Shown: piece after piece, positions 18,427 to 27,809 of the stretch
How positions within the stretch are numbered: the first letter of the stretch is position 1
Layout of the letters: the number at the start of each line of letters is the position of its first letter
Assembly (NCBI RefSeq): GCF_937863155.1
Contig: NZ_CALMFB010000025.1
Span: forward strand, 109,965-173,964
Length of the DNA: 64,000 nt
Direction of reading: 5' to 3'
Source of the DNA: an uncultured Brevundimonas sp.
Lineage (GTDB): Bacteria; Pseudomonadota; Alphaproteobacteria; Caulobacterales; Caulobacteraceae
Translations under genes and position numbers: made by a program
Notes under the pieces: generated by a model
Databases searched by the model: none
What the model was told of the DNA's origin: nothing
What the model saw: only the letters and a program-made list of their open reading frames with translations

Positions 18427-18702
18427 TTACTGAGCCGCCTTCTTCTCGGCCTCGGTCATGCTGGGCGAGGTGTTGGGCGTGTTGGCGGTGGTCATGCCGC
18501 CGTCGGCGTTGCCGGCCTGCTGCTCGATGCGGTCGGCCTCGGCGTTCAGGGCGCGTTCCTGGGCCTCGGTCGGGGCCTGGGCGGCCTGGGCCTCCAGGGC
18601 GTCAGCCTGTTGCTCGGCGGCCTTGTCGGCGGCGCTTTCACCACAGGCGGCCAGACCGGCGACGGCGAAGGCGGCGAGCGAGGCGATGGCGATCTTCTTC
18701 AT
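18427..18702 (-). CDS. Small Ala/Gln-rich lipoprotein, function unknown
   Basis: A 91-residue protein with an N-terminal signal and lipobox LAAC (Cys20), so a lipoprotein. The mature part is low-complexity Ala, Gln, Glu and Asp (AADKAAEQQADALEAQAAQA), probably helical, with a Thr/Asn/Pro-rich linker. No enzymatic motif. The start at 18702 gives the signal peptide. It has its own terminator and stands 58 bp from glk. Confidence 0.75.
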   Translation of the reverse strand: MKKIAIASLAAFAVAGLAACGESAADKAAEQQADALEAQAAQAPTEAQERALNAEADRIEQQAGNADGGMTTANTPNTSPSMTEAEKKAAQ

Positions 18703-18760
18703 GGGGGCGTTCCTTCCAAAAGCGTGGGGAGCCGTAACAACGCCCCCGCGCCCGGCCGGT

Positions 18761-19750
18761 TCACGCGCCCGTGATCTTTTCGCCGAGGGCCACCCGTGCG
18801 GCGCCCAGCAGGGCGGCATGGCGGTGGGTGACGACCCAGGTCGGAATCTCGGCCAGATAGGGCTGGAACCGGCCCTTGCGCTGGAACCGTTCGCGGAAGG
18901 GGCTGGCCTTCAGGAAGGGCAGGATGCGCGGGGCGATGCCGCCGGCGATATAGACCCCGCCGCGCGCGCCCAGCGTCAGGGCGATATCCCCCGCCACCGA
19001 CCCCAGAATGGCGCAGAACCGCGCCAGGGTGGCGCCGCACGGGCTGTTGGGTTCGGCCAGGGCCTGTTTCGTGATCTCGGCCGGGTCGTCGATATGGGTG
19101 TCGCGCCCGTCGATCTCGGCCAGGGCGCGGTGCAGATTGACCAGGCCGGGTCCGCAGATCAGCCGCTCGATCGACACCCGCTCATAGCGCCGGCGCAGGA
19201 TGCGCAGCACCTCGTCCTCGACGACGTCATTGGGGGCGAAACAGGCGTGGCCGCCTTCGGAGGGCAGGGCGATCTCGCGCCCGTCCCGGTCACGCGCCAG
19301 GGCCGAGACGCCGAAGCCCGTGCCTGGCCCCAGCACCGCCAGCGTGGCGTGCGGATCGCCCGCCTCGGGTCCGCCCAGGTGCGCCAGGTCGGCGCCGGGC
19401 ACGATGGGCGCCCCCCAGGCCTGGGCCTCGAAATCATTGATCAGGCGGATGGGGTTAAGGCCCAGGGTCGCCAGTTCCCCCTCGGACACCCGCCAGGGCG
19501 AGTTGGTCAGGTCGATGGCCCCGTCCGTCACCGGCCCGGCCACGGCGATGACGCCGCCGCTGGGCGTGACCTCGCAGCCGTCGATGAAGGCGCGCACGCC
19601 ACCGAGAAATGTCGGATGTTCGGACGCCGGGAAGCTCTCATGATGCTCCAGCACCGGGCCGTGTTCGGTCCAGCGGGCCACGGCGAACCGGGCGTTGGTG
19701 CCGCCTACGTCGCCGACCAAAAGGGTGCGCGGATCGTGCGGCGCCGTCAT
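18761..19750 (-). CDS. glk: Glucokinase
   Basis: A 329-residue bacterial glucokinase (ROK-distinct Glk family) that makes glucose 6-phosphate from glucose and ATP. It carries the phosphate-binding [12 protein letters not shown] at the start, the conserved [20 protein letters not shown] and the [10 protein letters not shown] motif with zinc-free substrate loop. It is the last gene of the zwf-pgl-edd-glk operon; its ATG overlaps the edd stop by 4 bp. Confidence 0.94.
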   Translation of the reverse strand: MTAPHDPRTLLVGDVGGTNARFAVARWTEHGPVLEHHESFPASEHPTFLGGVRAFIDGCEVTPSGGVIAVAGPVTDGAIDLTNSPWRVSEGELATLGLNPIRLINDFEAQAWGAPIVPGADLAHLGGPEAGDPHATLAVLGPGTGFGVSALARDRDGREIALPSEGGHACFAPNDVVEDEVLRILRRRYERVSIERLICGPGLVNLHRALAEIDGRDTHIDDPAEITKQALAEPNSPCGATLARFCAILGSVAGDIALTLGARGGVYIAGGIAPRILPFLKASPFRERFQRKGRFQPYLAEIPTWVVTHRHAALLGAARVALGEKITGA

Positions 19751-21636
19751 GCGTCCACCGCCCGGTCGACGATGTTGGGATCGGGCGGCGTGTCCTTGTG
19801 CTGGGCCGCCCCGACCGGCGGCAGGAAGCAGACCGAGGCCCCGGCCTCGGCCACGCCCACGGCCTGGCGGAAGGCGGCGAACAGTTCGCGGCCGAAGCCC
19901 CAGCCCGCCCCCTCGGCGTGTTCGGGCGCCCACTGGGCCGCGGGGCGGGACGCCAGTTCGCCCGCGCCGATGGTGGTCAGGACGCCCGCATCGGGGTCCA
20001 GCCGGATGATGTCGCCATCGCGGATATGGGCCAGGGGGCCGCCGGCCAGGGCCTCGGGCGAGACGTGGATGGCGGCGGGGGTCTTGCCGCTGGCGCCCGA
20101 CATGCGGCCGTCGGTGACGAAGGCGACCTTGAACCCCTTGTCCTGAAGCACGCTGAGCGCGGGCGACAGGCTGTGCAGTTCGGGCATGCCGTTGGCGCGC
20201 GGCCCCTGGAAGCGCAGCACCACCACCACGTCCCGGTCCAGTTCGCCGGCCTTGAAGGCCTCCAGCGCCGCCTCCTGGGTCTCGAACACGGCGGCGGGCG
20301 CCTGGACGATGCGGTTCTCGGGCTTGACCGCGCTGACCTTGATCACCGCCCGACCCAGGTCGCCCTGGACCAGCCGCAGGCCGCCGTCGCTCTGGAACGG
20401 GTCCGACGCGGGGCGCAGGATGTCGGTGTTCAGGCTTTCAGTCAGACCCTCGGCCCAGACCAGTTCGCCGTCCTGCATCATCGGTTCGCGGAAATAGGGT
20501 TCGATCCCTCGGCCCATGATGGTGGTCACGTCCGAATGGATGTGTCCCGACAGAGCCAGTTCGCGGGTGACGAAGGCGGTGCCGCCCGCGGCCTGGAAGG
20601 CGTTCACATCGGCCGTGCCGTTCGGATAGACCCGCGCCAGCAGAGGCGTGACGGAACTGAGCCGGTCCATGTCGGTCCAGTCGATGATGACGCCCGCCGC
20701 CCGCGCCATGGCTACCAGATGGATGGCGTGGTTGGTCGATCCGCCGGTGGCCAGCAGGGCCACGATCATGTTGACCACGGCCTTTTCGTCGATGACGTCG
20801 GCCATGCGGCCTTCGCCGCCCAGCGCCAGTTCCACCGCCCGTTTCGCCGCCGCCGCCGTCAGGGCGTCGCGCAGGCCCGTCTCGGGATGGACGAAGGCGG
20901 TGGACGGCAGGTGCAGGCCGCCGATCTCCATCATCATCTGGTTGGAATTGGCCGTGCCGTAGAAGGTGCAGGTGCCGGGCGAATGATAGCTGGCGACCTC
21001 GCTGGCCAGCAGGGTTTGGCGGTCCACCTGGCCTTGCGCATAAAGGGCGCGGACGCGGGCCTTTTCGGCGTTGGGAAGGCCCGACGGCATCGGCCCGGCC
21101 GGGGCGAAGACCACCGGCAGATGGCCAAACGCCAGGGTTCCCATCACCAGGCCCGGCACGATCTTGTCGCAGACGCCCAGGGCCATGACGGCGTCGAAGG
21201 CGTCGTGGCTCAGCGCCACCCCCGTGGACATGGCGATGACGTCGCGGCTGAACAGCGACAGCTCCATGCCCGGCCGACCTTGGGTGACGCCGTCGCACAT
21301 GGCCGGGACGCCGCCCGCCACCTGGGCCGTGGCGCCCATGTCGCGCGCGGTCTGGCGGATGATCTCGGGGAAGCGCTCGAACGGCTGATGCGCCGACAGC
21401 ATGTCGTTATAGGCGGTGACGACGCCGACATTGGGCGCCCGGCCGCCCATCATGGTCAGCTTGTCGCCCGGTGTCTGGCCGGCGAAGGCGTGGGCCCAGT
21501 TGGCGCAGGACAGTTTGGCCCGGCCGACGCCGCGGTCGCGGGCGGCGTTCATGCGGCGCAGATAGTCTTCGCGCGTCGGCCCGCTGCGTTCGACGATGCG
21601 GTTGGTCACCTCGGCGACCACGGGATGCAGGGTCAT
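19747..21636 (-). CDS. edd: Phosphogluconate dehydratase
   Basis: A 629-residue IlvD/Edd-family iron-sulfur dehydratase that converts 6-phosphogluconate to KDPG, the first committed step of the Entner-Doudoroff pathway. [18 protein letters not shown], the Cys-bearing [13 protein letters not shown] and [13 protein letters not shown], and [14 protein letters not shown] identify the Edd branch. The ATG at 21636 overlaps the pgl stop by 4 bp and has GGAGG about 9 bases upstream; a GTG 18 bp earlier is a weaker alternative. KDPG aldolase (eda) is not in the window. Confidence 0.95.
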   Translation of the reverse strand: MTLHPVVAEVTNRIVERSGPTREDYLRRMNAARDRGVGRAKLSCANWAHAFAGQTPGDKLTMMGGRAPNVGVVTAYNDMLSAHQPFERFPEIIRQTARDMGATAQVAGGVPAMCDGVTQGRPGMELSLFSRDVIAMSTGVALSHDAFDAVMALGVCDKIVPGLVMGTLAFGHLPVVFAPAGPMPSGLPNAEKARVRALYAQGQVDRQTLLASEVASYHSPGTCTFYGTANSNQMMMEIGGLHLPSTAFVHPETGLRDALTAAAAKRAVELALGGEGRMADVIDEKAVVNMIVALLATGGSTNHAIHLVAMARAAGVIIDWTDMDRLSSVTPLLARVYPNGTADVNAFQAAGGTAFVTRELALSGHIHSDVTTIMGRGIEPYFREPMMQDGELVWAEGLTESLNTDILRPASDPFQSDGGLRLVQGDLGRAVIKVSAVKPENRIVQAPAAVFETQEAALEAFKAGELDRDVVVVLRFQGPRANGMPELHSLSPALSVLQDKGFKVAFVTDGRMSGASGKTPAAIHVSPEALAGGPLAHIRDGDIIRLDPDAGVLTTIGAGELASRPAAQWAPEHAEGAGWGFGRELFAAFRQAVGVAEAGASVCFLPPVGAAQHKDTPPDPNIVDRAVDA

Positions 21637-22334
21637 GGCGCGGCCTCCGTCCACAGCACCTCCAGCGGGACGTTATGCGCGACCAGGGCGGCGATAGGCG
21701 TCACGGCCGGATCGCCCCGCAGCTGATCCTCGAACACCCGGCGCTTGGCGGCCCCGGTCAGGGCCAGAACGACACGGCCCGCGTGGACCAGATAGGGCAG
21801 ATTGATCGTCAGACGCTCCAGGGACGGCGCCATCCCCTCGCGCCCCATCGGCACGCCCAGGACGGCGGGCGCCAGTTCGGGGGTCAGCAGGGTGCGCAGG
21901 GTCGGGCTGTCGGGGAACATCGAACAGATGTGGCCGTCCTCGCCCATGCCCAGCAGCACGGCGTCCAGCCGGCCTTCGGGCGCCAGCGCCCGCGTCGCCA
22001 GGGCCGCCGCCCGGTCCACCGTCACGGCGGGGTGATAAAGGGGCACGAAGCGCGCCTGCGCCGCCGCGCCGGTCAGCAGGGTCTGTTTCAGCAGCCGGGC
22101 GTTCGACTGATCGTCGCTTTCAGGGACATAGCGTTCGTCGATCAGGGTGACGGCGATGCGCGACCAGTCCAGCGGCGCCTGGGCCATCACGCGATAGATG
22201 GGCGTCGGCGTCGATCCGCCCGACCCGGCGAAGACGGCGCGGCCGTTGGCGGCCACGGCGTCCGACAGCGCGTCGGTCAGGCGCAAGGCGCAGGCGGCGG
22301 CCCAGTCGGCGCTCGAAAACTCCTGAACCAACAT
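21633..22334 (-). CDS. pgl: 6-phosphogluconolactonase
   Basis: A 233-residue 6-phosphogluconolactonase of the SOL/DevB type, which hydrolyses the product of glucose-6-phosphate dehydrogenase. Family motifs include [30 protein letters not shown] with the catalytic-loop Asp-Glu-Arg, and [17 protein letters not shown]. The ATG at 22334 has GGAGGG 7 bases upstream; a GTG 6 bp before it is in frame. It lies between zwf and edd, but 140 bp of repeat-bearing spacer separate it from zwf. Confidence 0.94.
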   Translation of the reverse strand: MLVQEFSSADWAAACALRLTDALSDAVAANGRAVFAGSGGSTPTPIYRVMAQAPLDWSRIAVTLIDERYVPESDDQSNARLLKQTLLTGAAAQARFVPLYHPAVTVDRAAALATRALAPEGRLDAVLLGMGEDGHICSMFPDSPTLRTLLTPELAPAVLGVPMGREGMAPSLERLTINLPYLVHAGRVVLALTGAAKRRVFEDQLRGDPAVTPIAALVAHNVPLEVLWTEAAP

Positions 22335-22346
22335 CCTCACACCCTC

Positions 22347-22459
22347 CCGTCATCCTCGGGCTTGACCCGAGGATCAGGGGCGACCTCGACCTGGCGGCCA
22401 GACGGGAGGCGTCCAGCGGGCGCAAAGTCTGATCCTCGGGTCAAGCCCGAGGATGACGG
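22347..22459. repeat. Perfect 31-bp inverted repeat pair (REP/BIME-like)
   Basis: Positions 22347-22377 and 22429-22459 are exact reverse complements over 31 bases, separated by 51 bp. Each arm is itself palindromic (ATCCTCGGG, loop CTTGA, CCCGAGGAT). The element lies inside the zwf-pgl operon gap and looks like the short palindromic repeats scattered between genes in alphaproteobacteria. No second pair was found in the window. Confidence 0.85.
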
Positions 22460-22475
22460 TGTAGGGGGCAGGGTT

Positions 22476-23936
22476 TCAGCCTTCATCTGTGTTCCACGTC
22501 CGGCCGGTGCGGGCCAACAGGGCGCCGGACGCCTCTGGCCCCCAGGTTCCGGCGACATAGGGCAGGGGCCGGATATGGGCGCCGGCCCAGGCTTCGGAAA
22601 CCTCGTCCACCCATTTCCAGGCCTGCTCGGCCTCGTCGCGGCGCACGAACAGGGTGGAATCTCCGGCCATGGCGTCCAGCAGCAGCCGCTCATAGGCGAT
22701 GCGGCGGCGCGGCGCCTGCTCACCCTTGCCGTCAACGCCCCACGACAGGCTCATCTTGATCGGCTGCAGCTGCATCCTCTGGTCCAGGCCCGGCCGTTTG
22801 TTCATGACCGTCAGGCTGATGTCTTCCTCGGGCTGCAGCTCGATGACCAGCCGGTTGTCGCTCAGTTCGCCGCGATCGCCGCGATCAAAGATGGAATGGG
22901 GCACCGGCTTGAACTGGATCACGATCTCGGTGCGTTTTTCCGCCAGTCGCTTGCCCGTGCGCATGAAGAAGGGGACGCCCGCCCAGCGCCAGTTGTCGAT
23001 GTCGGCGCGGATGGCGACGAAGGTTTCGGTGTCCGACGCCTGGCCGCGTTCGGTCTCATAGCTTTCGACCGTCTGGCCCTCGATCTCGCCGGCCTGATAC
23101 TGGCCGCGTACGGTGACGCGCTGGACCTCCTCGGGCGTCACGGCGCGCAGCGAACGCAGAACCTTGACCTTCTCATTGCGCACCGAGTCCGGGTCCAGGT
23201 CGCTGGGCGGCTCCATGGCCACCAGGCACAGCAGCTGCAGCATGTGGTTCTGCAGCATGTCGCGCAGGGCGCCGTACTCATCATAATAGGGCCAGCGGTC
23301 GCCCACCCCCACCGTCTCGCCCACCGTGATCTGGACGTGGTCGATGGTCAGATTGTTCCACAGCGGCTCGAAGATGGTGTTGCCGAACCTGAGGGCGATC
23401 AGGTTCTGGACCGTCTCCTTGCCCAGATAGTGGTCGATGCGGAACACCTGCCGCTCATCAAAGGCGTCGGCCACCGCGTCGTCGATGGCGCGAAAACTGT
23501 CCAGATCGCGGCCGACCGGCTTTTCCAGAACCACGCGGTCTTTCGGCCCGGCCAGACCCGCCGTCTTCATCGCCGTGACGATGCGGGCGTACAGCGACGG
23601 CGACACGGCCAGGAAACTGGTCGCGCCGTCATCGCCGACCTTGGCCTTCAGCGGCTTCAGGCTGTCCGCGTTGGTGGCGTCGACGGCCAGATAGTCCAGC
23701 CGCGCCTCCAGCCGGGACCAGGCGTCGGCGTCCCAGGCCTTGTCGGCGGCGGCGCGCGCCTGCACCGCCTCGCGCACCTTGGCGACATAGGCGTCGCGGC
23801 TGTCGTCGGACCGGGCCGCGCCGATGATCTTCAGGCCGTCGGGCAGCAGGCGGTCATGTTCGAGGAAATACAGCGACGGCAGAAGCATCCGCATCGCCAG
23901 ATCGCCGCCGCCGCCGAAGAGCACCAGAGCCGCCAT
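22476..23936 (-). CDS. zwf: Glucose-6-phosphate dehydrogenase
   Basis: A 486-residue enzyme that oxidises glucose 6-phosphate to 6-phosphogluconolactone with NAD(P)+. The coenzyme-binding start reads FGGGGDLAMR (7-16) in place of the usual GASGDLA-type loop, EKPVGRD follows, and the substrate signature RIDHYLGKE is at 166-174. It heads the Entner-Doudoroff operon. The start at 23936 puts the nucleotide-binding loop at the expected distance from the N-terminus. Confidence 0.95.
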   Translation of the reverse strand: MAALVLFGGGGDLAMRMLLPSLYFLEHDRLLPDGLKIIGAARSDDSRDAYVAKVREAVQARAAADKAWDADAWSRLEARLDYLAVDATNADSLKPLKAKVGDDGATSFLAVSPSLYARIVTAMKTAGLAGPKDRVVLEKPVGRDLDSFRAIDDAVADAFDERQVFRIDHYLGKETVQNLIALRFGNTIFEPLWNNLTIDHVQITVGETVGVGDRWPYYDEYGALRDMLQNHMLQLLCLVAMEPPSDLDPDSVRNEKVKVLRSLRAVTPEEVQRVTVRGQYQAGEIEGQTVESYETERGQASDTETFVAIRADIDNWRWAGVPFFMRTGKRLAEKRTEIVIQFKPVPHSIFDRGDRGELSDNRLVIELQPEEDISLTVMNKRPGLDQRMQLQPIKMSLSWGVDGKGEQAPRRRIAYERLLLDAMAGDSTLFVRRDEAEQAWKWVDEVSEAWAGAHIRPLPYVAGTWGPEASGALLARTGRTWNTDEG

Positions 23937-24129
23937 CCGCTCCCTTTCCCGCCGCGCGGCCCCAATGGCGGCGCTTGTTTTCGGTGTTAGGCGTTTCCCG
24001 GTCTTTGCGCCAACCGCCCAGGGCCGGATGAAACACCATGTGACGCCGCCCCAGGCAGGAAAACCGCCGTCGGGCCGGTCCGTTCCGGCGGCTATGGCGA
24101 AGCGGCCGGCTTCGCTCTATCTGCGACGC

Positions 24130-25335
24130 ATGAGCAGGATCGTCATCATCGGGGCCGGGCACGCGGGCGGAACGGCGGCGGCCCTGCTGCGCCAATATGG
24201 GCACGAGGGGCCGATCCTTCTGGCGGGCGAAGAGACGGCGCCGCCGTATCAGCGGCCGCCCCTGTCCAAGGCCTGGCTGAAGGGCGAGGCGGGTCTGGAG
24301 GACCTGCTGCTGCGGCCCGAGAGCTTCTATGCGGAAAAGGACATCCAGCTGCGCACCGGCGTGACGGCCACGGCCATCGACCGGGCCGGCCGGACCGTGA
24401 CCTTCGCCGACGGGACGGTCGAACCCTATGACGCCCTGATCCTGGCGCTGGGATCGACGGCGCGACGGTTGCCGATACCGGGGGCGGACCGGCCCGACCT
24501 CTTGGAACTGCGGACCCTGACCGACGCCGAACGGCTGAAGGCCGCGCTGGGGCCGGGCCGGCGGCTGGCGGTGGTCGGCGGCGGCTATGTGGGGCTGGAG
24601 GCGGCGGCGTCCGCCCGCGCCCTGGGCGCCGAGGCGGTGGTGATCGAACGGATGGACCGGGTGCTGGCCCGCGTGGCGTCGGCGACCCTGTCGGCCTTCT
24701 TCACCGCCTGGCATCGGGCGAACGGGGTCGAGATCCTGACCGACGCCGAGGTGACGGGGTTCGAGGAGGCGGGCGTGAGGCTGGCGGACGGGCGGCTGAT
24801 TTCCGCCGATGCGATCCTGGTCGGGGTCGGCGCCCTGGCCTGCGACGGCTTGGCGGCGGCGGCGGGCCTGGCCTGCGACAATGGCGTGGTGGTGGACGAA
24901 CAGGCCCGCACCAGCGACCCGGCCATCTACGCCATCGGCGACATGACCCATCGGCCGGTGCCGGTGCATGACGGCGTCTTCCGCCTGGAAAGCGTGCCCA
25001 ACGCTCTGGAGCAGGCCAAACAGGCGGCGTCAGCCATCACCGGCCGCCCGGCCCCGGCGCCCGAGGTTCCGTGGTTCTGGTCCGACCAGTTTGAGCTGAA
25101 GCTGCAGATCGCGGGCCTGCCCGGCGGCGCGGACCGTCAGATCGTGCGCGGCGATGCGACCGCGCCGGGCTTTGCGGTCTTCCATCTGGCGGGCGATCGC
25201 ATCGTCTGTGTCGAGGCGGTGAACGCCCCGGCCGAGTTCATGGCCGGCAAGCAGTTCATCGGCCGCCGCACCCCGGTGGATGCGGCGAAACTGGCCGATC
25301 CGGCCGTGTCGATGAAGGCGGTGGCGCAGGCTTAG
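24130..25335 (+). CDS. FAD/NAD(P)-dependent ferredoxin (rubredoxin) reductase family protein
   Basis: A 401-residue pyridine-nucleotide flavoprotein with an FAD dinucleotide fold at the start (IIGAGHAGGTAAALLR), PPYQRPPLSK typical of ferredoxin reductases, the NAD(P)-binding VVGGGYVGLEAA in the middle and the second FAD motif YAIGDM. The C-terminal reductase domain (WFWSDQFELKLQIAG) is that of BphA4/putidaredoxin-reductase relatives. It would pass electrons from NAD(P)H to a [2Fe-2S] partner; none is adjacent. It converges on apbE with a 4-bp TTAG stop overlap. Confidence 0.88.
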   Translation: MSRIVIIGAGHAGGTAAALLRQYGHEGPILLAGEETAPPYQRPPLSKAWLKGEAGLEDLLLRPESFYAEKDIQLRTGVTATAIDRAGRTVTFADGTVEPYDALILALGSTARRLPIPGADRPDLLELRTLTDAERLKAALGPGRRLAVVGGGYVGLEAAASARALGAEAVVIERMDRVLARVASATLSAFFTAWHRANGVEILTDAEVTGFEEAGVRLADGRLISADAILVGVGALACDGLAAAAGLACDNGVVVDEQARTSDPAIYAIGDMTHRPVPVHDGVFRLESVPNALEQAKQAASAITGRPAPAPEVPWFWSDQFELKLQIAGLPGGADRQIVRGDATAPGFAVFHLAGDRIVCVEAVNAPAEFMAGKQFIGRRTPVDAAKLADPAVSMKAVAQA

Positions 25336-26276
25336 ACCGGCGCGTCGTCGCTCTGTTCGTCCAGCATGGCGGCGAAGGCGGCGGTCATCCGCTCGACCGG
25401 GCCATCGGGCGTGCGTTCCACGATGTGGGCCGCCAGTCCGATCAGGGCGGCGTAGTCGGCGGCCTCGGCCGCGCCCATGACCGTCAGGGCGGTGGCGTAG
25501 GCGTCGGCCTTCATCGCGCTGTCGTGCAGCACGGTGACCGAGGTGACGTGGTTGGCGATGGGCCGCCCGGTCCAGCCGTCGATCGTGTGGGGGTACAGGG
25601 TCTCGCCCACCTGCATGGCCCGGCGATAGTCGCCCGAGGTGGCCATGGCGATATCGACCATGGCGGCGACGGTGCGGGGCTGGTCCGGGTGGTCGGGCGA
25701 GCGTTCGATCTCGACCCACCAGGGCATGCCGTCGGGCTTGACGCCCCGGCCCTTCACCTCGCCGCCGATCTCGACCAGATGCGAGGTCAGGCCCAGGGCC
25801 GTCAGCCGGTCCGAGACGCGGTCCACCGCATGACCCTTGGCGATGCCCGACAGGTCCAGCTTCATGCCGCCCATTTGCATCAGGCCGCGTCCGTCGCGAT
25901 GCATGCGCAGCTTCTGCCAGCCGCTGACGGCCATGGCGGCGGCGATCTCGTCATCGCTGGGCAGGGGCGGGCCGTCTTCGGGGCGCAGACCGGGCGGGCC
26001 GAAACCCCACAGATCGACCAGGGCGCCCAGGGTCGGATCGACCGCGCCATTGGTTTCGTCGGCCAGATCCATCGCCTGATCGACCAGGCTCCAGAAGTCG
26101 GGCGACACGGCCCACAGGCCGGCCGGCGCCGTGTTGAAGCGGCTGATCTCGCTGGTCCGCACCCAGGGGCTGAACAGGGCGACCACGGCGTCCAGTTCGG
26201 CCTGGATGGCGGCCGTGGTCGCGCCCTGGTCGGCGCCGGGCGGCGGCACGGCCAGGGCCAGCCATTCGGTGCCCAT
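25332..26276 (-). CDS. apbE: FAD:protein FMN transferase (ApbE)
   Basis: A 314-residue ApbE-family enzyme, which attaches FMN from FAD to Thr/Ser of exported proteins. Visible features: ISRFNTAPAG, the metal/FAD region GMKLDLSGIAKGHAVDRVSD, GGEVKGRG, HTIDGWTGRP and a late ADAYATALTVMG. Family proteins usually have a Met-Gly-Thr motif about 25-40 residues in, but here it is the N-terminus (MGTEW), and an open frame without ATG/GTG/TTG continues upstream (see findings; CTG at 26441 would give 369 residues). It is the last gene of the PepSY-DUF2271-DUF4198 operon. Confidence 0.9.
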   Translation of the reverse strand: MGTEWLALAVPPPGADQGATTAAIQAELDAVVALFSPWVRTSEISRFNTAPAGLWAVSPDFWSLVDQAMDLADETNGAVDPTLGALVDLWGFGPPGLRPEDGPPLPSDDEIAAAMAVSGWQKLRMHRDGRGLMQMGGMKLDLSGIAKGHAVDRVSDRLTALGLTSHLVEIGGEVKGRGVKPDGMPWWVEIERSPDHPDQPRTVAAMVDIAMATSGDYRRAMQVGETLYPHTIDGWTGRPIANHVTSVTVLHDSAMKADAYATALTVMGAAEAADYAALIGLAAHIVERTPDGPVERMTAAFAAMLDEQSDDAPV

Positions 26277-26467
26277 GGTCTGGCCCGTCAGCGTCCAGAC
26301 GATGTCGCTGGGCGGCCGTTGCGGCGCCGTCGCGGTCGGCGGGATCAGGACGCGGTTCGACGCCCGCGGCTCCGCCTCGCCCAGGGTGACGGTCGGCGGC
26401 GCGGCCTTGGAGCCTCTCCAGGTCGGATCGAAACTGCTCAGAGCAAAACCCCTTGGGGCAACACCCC

Positions 26468-27271
26468 TTAGGGCAACACTTCCACCACGCCGTTATACTG
26501 GGCGTTGACGGTGACGCCATCCGTCCCGGCCACATCGCGCACGGCGGCGTTCAGCCAGTACAGACCCGCCTGGGGCCAGGTCACGCTGAACCCGCCGTCG
26601 GCCCCGGTGGTCACGGTCGTCTCTTCGGGGTTGTCGCGATAGCGCAGACCCGAGCGCGCGATGGTGATGGTCTGGTTCGCCGCCGGCTTGCCGTCCAGCA
26701 TCAGGGTGAAGGTCGCCGCCTCGCCCGCCACCAGATCGTTGGGGTGGGTGACGGGAACCAGCTCCAGGCCCTGGCCGGTCGGGGCGAACACCGTCTCGGT
26801 CGGCTGGCCCAGAGTGACGAAGGTCTCGACCCGCATCAGGGTGCGCGACCGGGTCACGTCGGTGGCGTCGGCGGGGATGCCGGCGGCCATTTCGGCGGCC
26901 GTGCCGCGCCAGCGCTTCTCTTCGCCGCCCTGTTTGTAGACGGCGTTGTAGAAGTCCAGGACATTGGCGACCTTCCAGGTGCCCGGCTTGTCCAGGTGCA
27001 GGTCGAAGGTCTGGCGCAGGCGGCCGCGCGACAGGTTCTGGGCCTCGGCGGGCGAACCGTCGGGCGCCAGGATGGTCAGGCTTTCGACCCGCATGGCCGC
27101 GTGGTCGGGAATGAAGACGCCGTTGGACATGGCCAGGTCGAACGAGACCCACCCCTCGGCGCCCGACAGCACGGTCGAGCTGGGCTGGATCCAGCCGCGA
27201 TGGGCCTGGGCGCTCATGGGGGCGGCCAGCAGGGCGGCGACGGCGGCCAGGGCGAAGACGGTCTTCTTCAT
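26468..27271 (-). CDS. DUF4198 domain periplasmic protein
   Basis: A 267-residue exported protein: signal peptide residues 1-23 (cleavage after SAQA), then a DUF4198 domain beginning HRGWIQPSSTVL, the family's conserved start with an exposed N-terminal His. The C-terminal third is an Ig/Cna-B-like beta-sandwich (GADGGFSVTWPQAGLYWL). DUF4198 proteins commonly occur beside TonB receptors and metal uptake genes, and the exposed His could bind metal. Here it sits between a predicted flavinylated protein and ApbE; 11 bp separate it from the DUF2271 stop. Confidence 0.88.
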   Translation of the reverse strand: MKKTVFALAAVAALLAAPMSAQAHRGWIQPSSTVLSGAEGWVSFDLAMSNGVFIPDHAAMRVESLTILAPDGSPAEAQNLSRGRLRQTFDLHLDKPGTWKVANVLDFYNAVYKQGGEEKRWRGTAAEMAAGIPADATDVTRSRTLMRVETFVTLGQPTETVFAPTGQGLELVPVTHPNDLVAGEAATFTLMLDGKPAANQTITIARSGLRYRDNPEETTVTTGADGGFSVTWPQAGLYWLNAAVRDVAGTDGVTVNAQYNGVVEVLP

Positions 27272-27282
27272 GATGCGATCCT

Positions 27283-27795
27283 TCAGCGGGTGACGGCGAC
27301 GGAGACCGCGCCCAGTTCGGTGGTTCCGGCCGCGCGGCCGGTGTTGGCGGCGCCCCAGCGGAAGGGCACGCGCACGGCCTCGCGTCCGCCCAGTTCGCGG
27401 GCGGCCTCGACGACCAGATTATACTGCCCGGCCGGCAGGTTGCGCAGGCGGGCGGCGGGGATGGTCACCGTCTGTCGGCCCGGGGCGCGGGTGGCGCCCG
27501 AGACGCCGTCGGCGGGCAGGGTCATGGCCCGCCCGCCCTTGCGCCACCAGGTGCGCAGGTCCTTCAGCCAGTCCTTGCCTTCGCCGTTCGGCAGTTTGGT
27601 GTCGTACCAGACCGCCAGGGTCTGAACCGCCGTCTGGTCCGCCTGTTCGATCCACATGGCCACATAGGGGCGGTGATAGCTGGCCGAGGAAATGCGCGGG
27701 ATTTCGACCGTCACCGTCAGGTCGGCCGCGTGGACGGCGCCGGCGACAAGACCGGCGGCCAGGGTGGTGGAGAAGGCGAGGGTCAGGCGACGCAT
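27283..27795 (-). CDS. DUF2271 periplasmic protein with FMN-attachment motif
   Basis: A 170-residue exported protein with a signal peptide (residues 1-23, AHA cleavage) and a DUF2271 domain. SYHRPYVAMWIEQAD and TLAVWYDTKLPNGEGKDWLKD are the family's recognisable parts. Residues 96-102 read DGVSGAT, matching the D-x-x-(S/T)-G-A-T flavinylation motif, so Thr102 is the predicted FMN site. With ApbE two genes downstream, this is the likely substrate. FMN attachment is inferred, not shown. The gene is 14 bp downstream of the PepSY gene. Confidence 0.88.
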   Translation of the reverse strand: MRRLTLAFSTTLAAGLVAGAVHAADLTVTVEIPRISSASYHRPYVAMWIEQADQTAVQTLAVWYDTKLPNGEGKDWLKDLRTWWRKGGRAMTLPADGVSGATRAPGRQTVTIPAARLRNLPAGQYNLVVEAARELGGREAVRVPFRWGAANTGRAAGTTELGAVSVAVTR

Positions 27796-27809
27796 GCGGG
27801 CGTTCTTCT

